Of a DNA stretch of 35,254 bases, positions 32,255-35,254 are shown piece after piece. Source of the stretch: a virus; the IMG/VR virus record IMGVR_UViG_3300046003_004606, positions 1-35,254 of that record, one strand, 5' to 3'. Made by a program: the position numbers and the translations under genes. Below the pieces are notes generated by a model. That model was not told the origin of the DNA, did no database searches, and saw only the letters and a program-made list of their open reading frames with translations. Position 1 is the first letter of the stretch. Every line of letters starts with the position of its first letter.

Positions 32255-33036
32255 GGCGCGGGAGTGTAATCACGATCAAAACACCACAACCGGAAACACG
32301 CATGGAACGCGACCAGCGCCGCTTCCCCGTTGTCCCATTCCTTCGGAAACACTGGTCCCGGTGCGTCGGATGGAATGATGAGTGAAATCAGGACTGGCAG
32401 CGGTTCGCCGGGTTCGCGGAGACAATCGCCATAGGCGGCGAGCTGCATCGACCATTCCTTGTAAAACGACGGAGCACGCTTGCCGACGAGCTTCTGCGAC
32501 TTGAAGTCGATCACCGCACGGCGACCGTCCTTCAACATCGCGTGAACGTCAAGGCGGCCAGCATAGCCCAAATCACCGACAACCGATTGTTCGGCTTGGA
32601 TGGTGGTTTCCACGTTCTCACGCAGCCACGTTTCCGCGCCTCTCACATAGTCGAGGATCTCGCCGGTGGCGGTGAATGCACCTCCGGTCAGCAGGTGCTC
32701 TAGCTGTTCGTGCAAGAGCGTTCCCCACTCGGCGGCCTCTCTGCCGATTCGATCAGACTCGACGGCAATTCGGGAATGCCATTGGTCTTCCGGTTCGCCT
32801 GGATTCTGCGGGGTGGCGAGTGCCGCCCGGATCGCGTTGTCCTGCAACCACGTATTCAAGGCGGGTTTCGCCTTCATGTTCAGGATGTTCGTCACCGATG
32901 GCACAAGGTTGAGCTTACGGGCGTCGGCGACGTTCGTTGGACGTGGTAGGCCGGTGGTCTTGGCGATGACTTCGTGACAGGCGGTGCCGTCGCGGTGATA
33001 CCAGTGGGATGATTGTTCGGTGCGGGTGATTTTCAT
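32251..33036 (-). CDS. RecB-family PD-(D/E)XK nuclease
   Basis: The 261-residue protein has the RecB-nuclease core: GTLLHE with His109, then GRLDV with Asp163, IDFKSQK with Asp177 and Lys179, and a QLAAY motif at 198-202. The final QxxxY is characteristic of the RecB/AddB/Cas4-like group. Phage members often act as exonucleases in recombination or in host DNA breakdown. It overlaps the small gene upstream and the HNH gene downstream by ATGA, and the N-terminal region precedes the catalytic core by about 100 residues. Confidence 0.85.
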   Translation of the reverse strand: MKITRTEQSSHWYHRDGTACHEVIAKTTGLPRPTNVADARKLNLVPSVTNILNMKAKPALNTWLQDNAIRAALATPQNPGEPEDQWHSRIAVESDRIGREAAEWGTLLHEQLEHLLTGGAFTATGEILDYVRGAETWLRENVETTIQAEQSVVGDLGYAGRLDVHAMLKDGRRAVIDFKSQKLVGKRAPSFYKEWSMQLAAYGDCLREPGEPLPVLISLIIPSDAPGPVFPKEWDNGEAALVAFHACFRLWCFDRDYTPAP

Positions 33037-33209
33037 AGTGCTGATGGTCCGAGGATAATTGCAACCTTACGCGCTTCAGGCGCGCCGACTTCGTTCTGTT
33101 GCTCAAGGTATGCTTGAAGGGTTTCTAAATCCTCGCAGGCAATGATTACTTGCTTGCCGTTGAGGTCGGTAATGGTGGCTACGCCGGTTATGGTGTTTTC
33201 TGGTTTCAT
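33033..33209 (-). CDS. Small unknown protein
   Basis: A 58-residue frame starts at ATG 33209 and its TGA overlaps the nuclease ATG as ATGA, so it is likely expressed. It begins MKPENTITGVATITDLNG, then KQVIIACEDLETLQAYLEQQ. A short strand-rich then helical protein. No family is recognised. Confidence 0.55.
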   Translation of the reverse strand: MKPENTITGVATITDLNGKQVIIACEDLETLQAYLEQQNEVGAPEARKVAIILGPSAL

Positions 33210-33210
33210 G

Positions 33211-33855
33211 TTATTTGGTTGGTGGTTTCATTTTGTGAATTGGTTGAAATCTTTGGATTAAAATACTTAGAGCGTCTGCTTGCCTAAGATAGATGTCATC
33301 TAGCGTTCGATTAGCGTCTTCGCTTATTTTGTTAAAAAGATAGGATGCGCAATTAATCCTCCGGTGAAGCATCCCTATAAAGTCTCTACCCCAAAAAGGG
33401 CTATATCTTTTGTATCCAGATGGCTCTCCTGCTTTTTTAGAAAGATATTGCAGCCTATTCACCTCCTTGGTTATTAGCCCGTGATAAAATCGAGTTTGCT
33501 TTATTTCGGTTGCGTATTTTTTTGAATCTTCCTTCGTCCTTTGTTCTGCTATTCCTTTGCATTGCCTCTGTCTTCTTTCTCTTAAGAATGTTGAAATAGA
33601 TTCCTCGATACGTTTTTTATCGAGCATTGGATTGCTTGGTCTAAAAAATCCGGAAATAACTTTGGTTCTTGCGTCATAGGAATACTGAGTTGCGCATCCC
33701 CCGCAAACGCTGCGCTTCTTCATGTTTCTCGCTTCTGTCGGAGTCACCTTCCCGCTAAAAAACGAAGAAGGTCGGACTAGCCCTCTAGCCACAGCGAATT
33801 TCCACCATTCGCGGCGAAGCGATTCATTGCGGCTAAAGGGCGTCTCAAAATACAT
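33211..33855 (-). CDS. Unknown basic protein, low GC
   Basis: The 214-residue protein is basic and much richer in A/T than the operon around it. It has a CGGC pair (VCGGCATQYSYDARTKV) that could bind a metal, and a helical, Arg/Lys-rich middle (STFLRERRQRQCKGIAEQRT). No family is recognised. The low GC and odd codon use suggest acquisition from another phage. A DNA-binding or nuclease-associated role is possible but unsupported. Confidence 0.5.
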   Translation of the reverse strand: MYFETPFSRNESLRREWWKFAVARGLVRPSSFFSGKVTPTEARNMKKRSVCGGCATQYSYDARTKVISGFFRPSNPMLDKKRIEESISTFLRERRQRQCKGIAEQRTKEDSKKYATEIKQTRFYHGLITKEVNRLQYLSKKAGEPSGYKRYSPFWGRDFIGMLHRRINCASYLFNKISEDANRTLDDIYLRQADALSILIQRFQPIHKMKPPTK

Positions 33856-33859
33856 GGAA

Positions 33860-34063
33860 TCAGTCTTCTAAAAACGCGATAGAAGGAACCGCACCAGTTT
33901 GTTTTGAATACATCAACTGAACCTTGCACGATGAAATAACCGCTCTGGCCGTGTTGTTGACTTCTTTTACTTCTTGAGCAGTTTTTCTACCGCTTCTTAA
34001 ATCTGCATAGACTTTTAATAGGTCGTCACGCAGTTGCTTGATGTTATTTGGTGCTTTGTCCAT
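33860..34063 (-). CDS. Small conserved-type phage protein
   Basis: This 67-residue protein has a pattern common in small phage proteins: NNIKQLRDDLLKVYADLRSG, then KTAQEVKEVNNTARAVISSC and a final strand. It is preceded by an A-rich leader (ACAAACAACAAACAACAAGC) with no Shine-Dalgarno sequence. It lies 4 bp before the low-GC gene and is similarly A/T-rich. Function unknown. Confidence 0.6.
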   Translation of the reverse strand: MDKAPNNIKQLRDDLLKVYADLRSGRKTAQEVKEVNNTARAVISSCKVQLMYSKQTGAVPSIAFLED

Positions 34064-34100
34064 TTTGCTTGTTGTTTGTTGTTTGTATTACAGGAGATTT

Positions 34101-35254
34101 TTAGACCGCCTCGCCGTCCACGAAAGCGATTTGCCCGTCGATGATATGCAAACCCTCCGTGCCGGGGGATTCCCTCATGACTTCCATCCAGACTTGAAAT
34201 CCACGTTCGGCGGCAAGTTCCGAAAGAACCTTGAGGTTAGAGCTATTCATAAGCGCCCCTTCCCTCACGATCACGATCTTCAAGTTAGGATTCTGACTCA
34301 TAGCAACCAAAGCCGACACTCGGATTTGCTCCGCCGTGGACAACTGCGAGAAAAACACGCCGTTCATCAAAACGCCTTCGTCCGTCAACTCTAAGCCGTC
34401 CAAAGGAAGGTTCGCGTCTTTGATCGCGTTGGACTTCGCGAGGTCGATCTCCTCAATCCTGCGATCAAGCGTGGCGTATTCAGCGCGGAGTTTCTTCACC
34501 CTGGCGGTGAGTTCGCCGTGCTTGCGTGCTTGGCGCACGGCGCGGTTGGTTTCATCGACTTTGCTGATGGCTTCTTTTGCGGCGGCGAGATCAGCGTCGG
34601 TGGGGGCGGAGGTGACGGTTGTTTCCAGAAGCGTTCTCTTCTTTTCCAGCGTTTCGCTCATTTCCCGCTGCGCCCTCTTTGCTCCTTCAAGCTGTTCCGT
34701 CAGGCGAGCAACGGCATCAATGGCTTGCCCATAAGTTGCCTTCATGGTGACATAATCCGCATCAGCAGCAGACACGGCTCTGACTTTCTCCTCCATCCCC
34801 CGCAAAGTCTCCATCAACTCCGCCGCAGACAACTCCTCGGTCGGGACATCTAAAGCAGGCTCAGGCACCGCAGCGAGCTGCGCAACCGCTTCCTTGCCGT
34901 CACGGCCTGCGGCAGTGCGTTCGGCGTAGTGGCCGGCGCGCTTTGCATCCAGTTCGGTGAAGTCGAGTCCAGCGGCAGTCTTGAGGGCTTCCACTTGTGC
35001 CTTCGGCTTCAGGCGAGTGAATTCCAGCGGGTCGAATGCGTAGTTGCCAAGCAGGCCGTTAAGAAACGTCTGAGCCTTCTGCACGGGGATTCCGTTGGCG
35101 TCAGTCAGTGTGAGATAGCTGCCCTTCTTCGTGATCTTGCGTTCCAGAAGATACTCGGCCTTGTCGGTGCCAAGGGTCAATTTCACGGAAGCCGCTGGGC
35201 GACCGTGGCGGATCGGGTCATCCAGTCCGGTGTTGCTGAGAGCGAGGATAATGC
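34101..35254 (-). CDS. SbcC/Rad50-like ATPase (5' partial, cut by the window)
   Basis: The frame stays open to the window edge, through the bases before GTG 35186 (reading LALSNTGLDDPIRHGRPAAS), so the true start and Walker A lie beyond 35254. This upstream piece fits the Rad50 N-terminal region (GLDDPIRHG, then SVKLTLG and EYLLERKI). The visible protein has a long coiled coil (about residues 110-270 from GTG 35186) with KVRAVSAADADYVTMKATY and LEGAKRAQREMSETLEKKRT. It ends in a C-terminal nucleotide-binding lobe with LSTAEQIRVSALVAMSQNP (signature) and LKIVIVREGALMNSSNLKVL (Walker B, with the usual acidic residues changed). Rad50-type proteins bridge DNA ends in recombination and repair. Confidence 0.75.
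   Translation of the reverse strand, partial: IILALSNTGLDDPIRHGRPAASVKLTLGTDKAEYLLERKITKKGSYLTLTDANGIPVQKAQTFLNGLLGNYAFDPLEFTRLKPKAQVEALKTAAGLDFTELDAKRAGHYAERTAAGRDGKEAVAQLAAVPEPALDVPTEELSAAELMETLRGMEEKVRAVSAADADYVTMKATYGQAIDAVARLTEQLEGAKRAQREMSETLEKKRTLLETTVTSAPTDADLAAAKEAISKVDETNRAVRQARKHGELTARVKKLRAEYATLDRRIEEIDLAKSNAIKDANLPLDGLELTDEGVLMNGVFFSQLSTAEQIRVSALVAMSQNPNLKIVIVREGALMNSSNLKVLSELAAERGFQVWMEVMRESPGTEGLHIIDGQIAFVDGEAV

Overview
This window is most of the genome of a double-stranded DNA tailed phage, or a phage-like element. It carries a portal, a scaffold-like protein, a major capsid protein, short connector-like proteins, fibers and a lysis cassette. I see no tape-measure, tail-tube or sheath gene, so a short-tailed (podovirus-type) particle is most likely. 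The lysis genes include a candidate spanin, which points to a Gram-negative host. The genome is GC-rich and almost no start codon has a Shine-Dalgarno sequence; many starts follow an A/C-rich stretch ending in ACC or CC just before ATG. I cannot name the host. A lineage with weak Shine-Dalgarno use (Bacteroidota or Verrucomicrobiota type) is possible but is only a guess. No terminase, integrase, DNA polymerase, tRNA gene or CRISPR array is visible, so packaging and replication genes probably lie outside the window. No stretch over 300 bases lacks a gene.

The + strand (1-27155) is the late region. It opens with a giant gene of more than 3,200 codons that runs off the left edge. Its product joins an adenine-type DNA methyltransferase, a Strawberry-notch-like SF2 helicase, a probable ADP-ribosyltransferase-like module and a long C-terminal region of the kind found in ejected phage proteins. 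Next come a protein built of twenty 11-residue repeats, the portal, a two-gene block on the opposite strand (12865-14360), a scaffold-like protein, the major capsid protein with a clear terminator behind it, head/decoration and connector candidates, two adjacent proteins with 18-residue Ser/Thr repeats, a tail fiber, a lectin-like protein, and a lysis cassette (24991-27155) with several small membrane proteins, a candidate unimolecular spanin and a muralytic enzyme.

The - strand (35254 down to 27142) is a tightly coupled early-type operon. It encodes an SbcC/Rad50-like ATPase (cut by the right edge), small proteins, a RecB-type nuclease, an HNH/AP2 homing-type endonuclease, a DnaA-domain-IV-like protein, a RadD-like helicase, a VRR-NUC nuclease, several unknown proteins and an XRE-type regulator at the end. 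Many neighbours overlap by ATGA or GTGA, so translation is probably coupled. The two regions converge and overlap by 14 bp at 27142-27155.

The most unusual points are the giant virion-type methyltransferase-helicase protein and the plausible second reading frame inside its linker, the perfect 11-residue repeat protein, the pair of 18-residue repeat proteins, and a near-identical 20-bp motif placed just ahead of several start codons on both strands.
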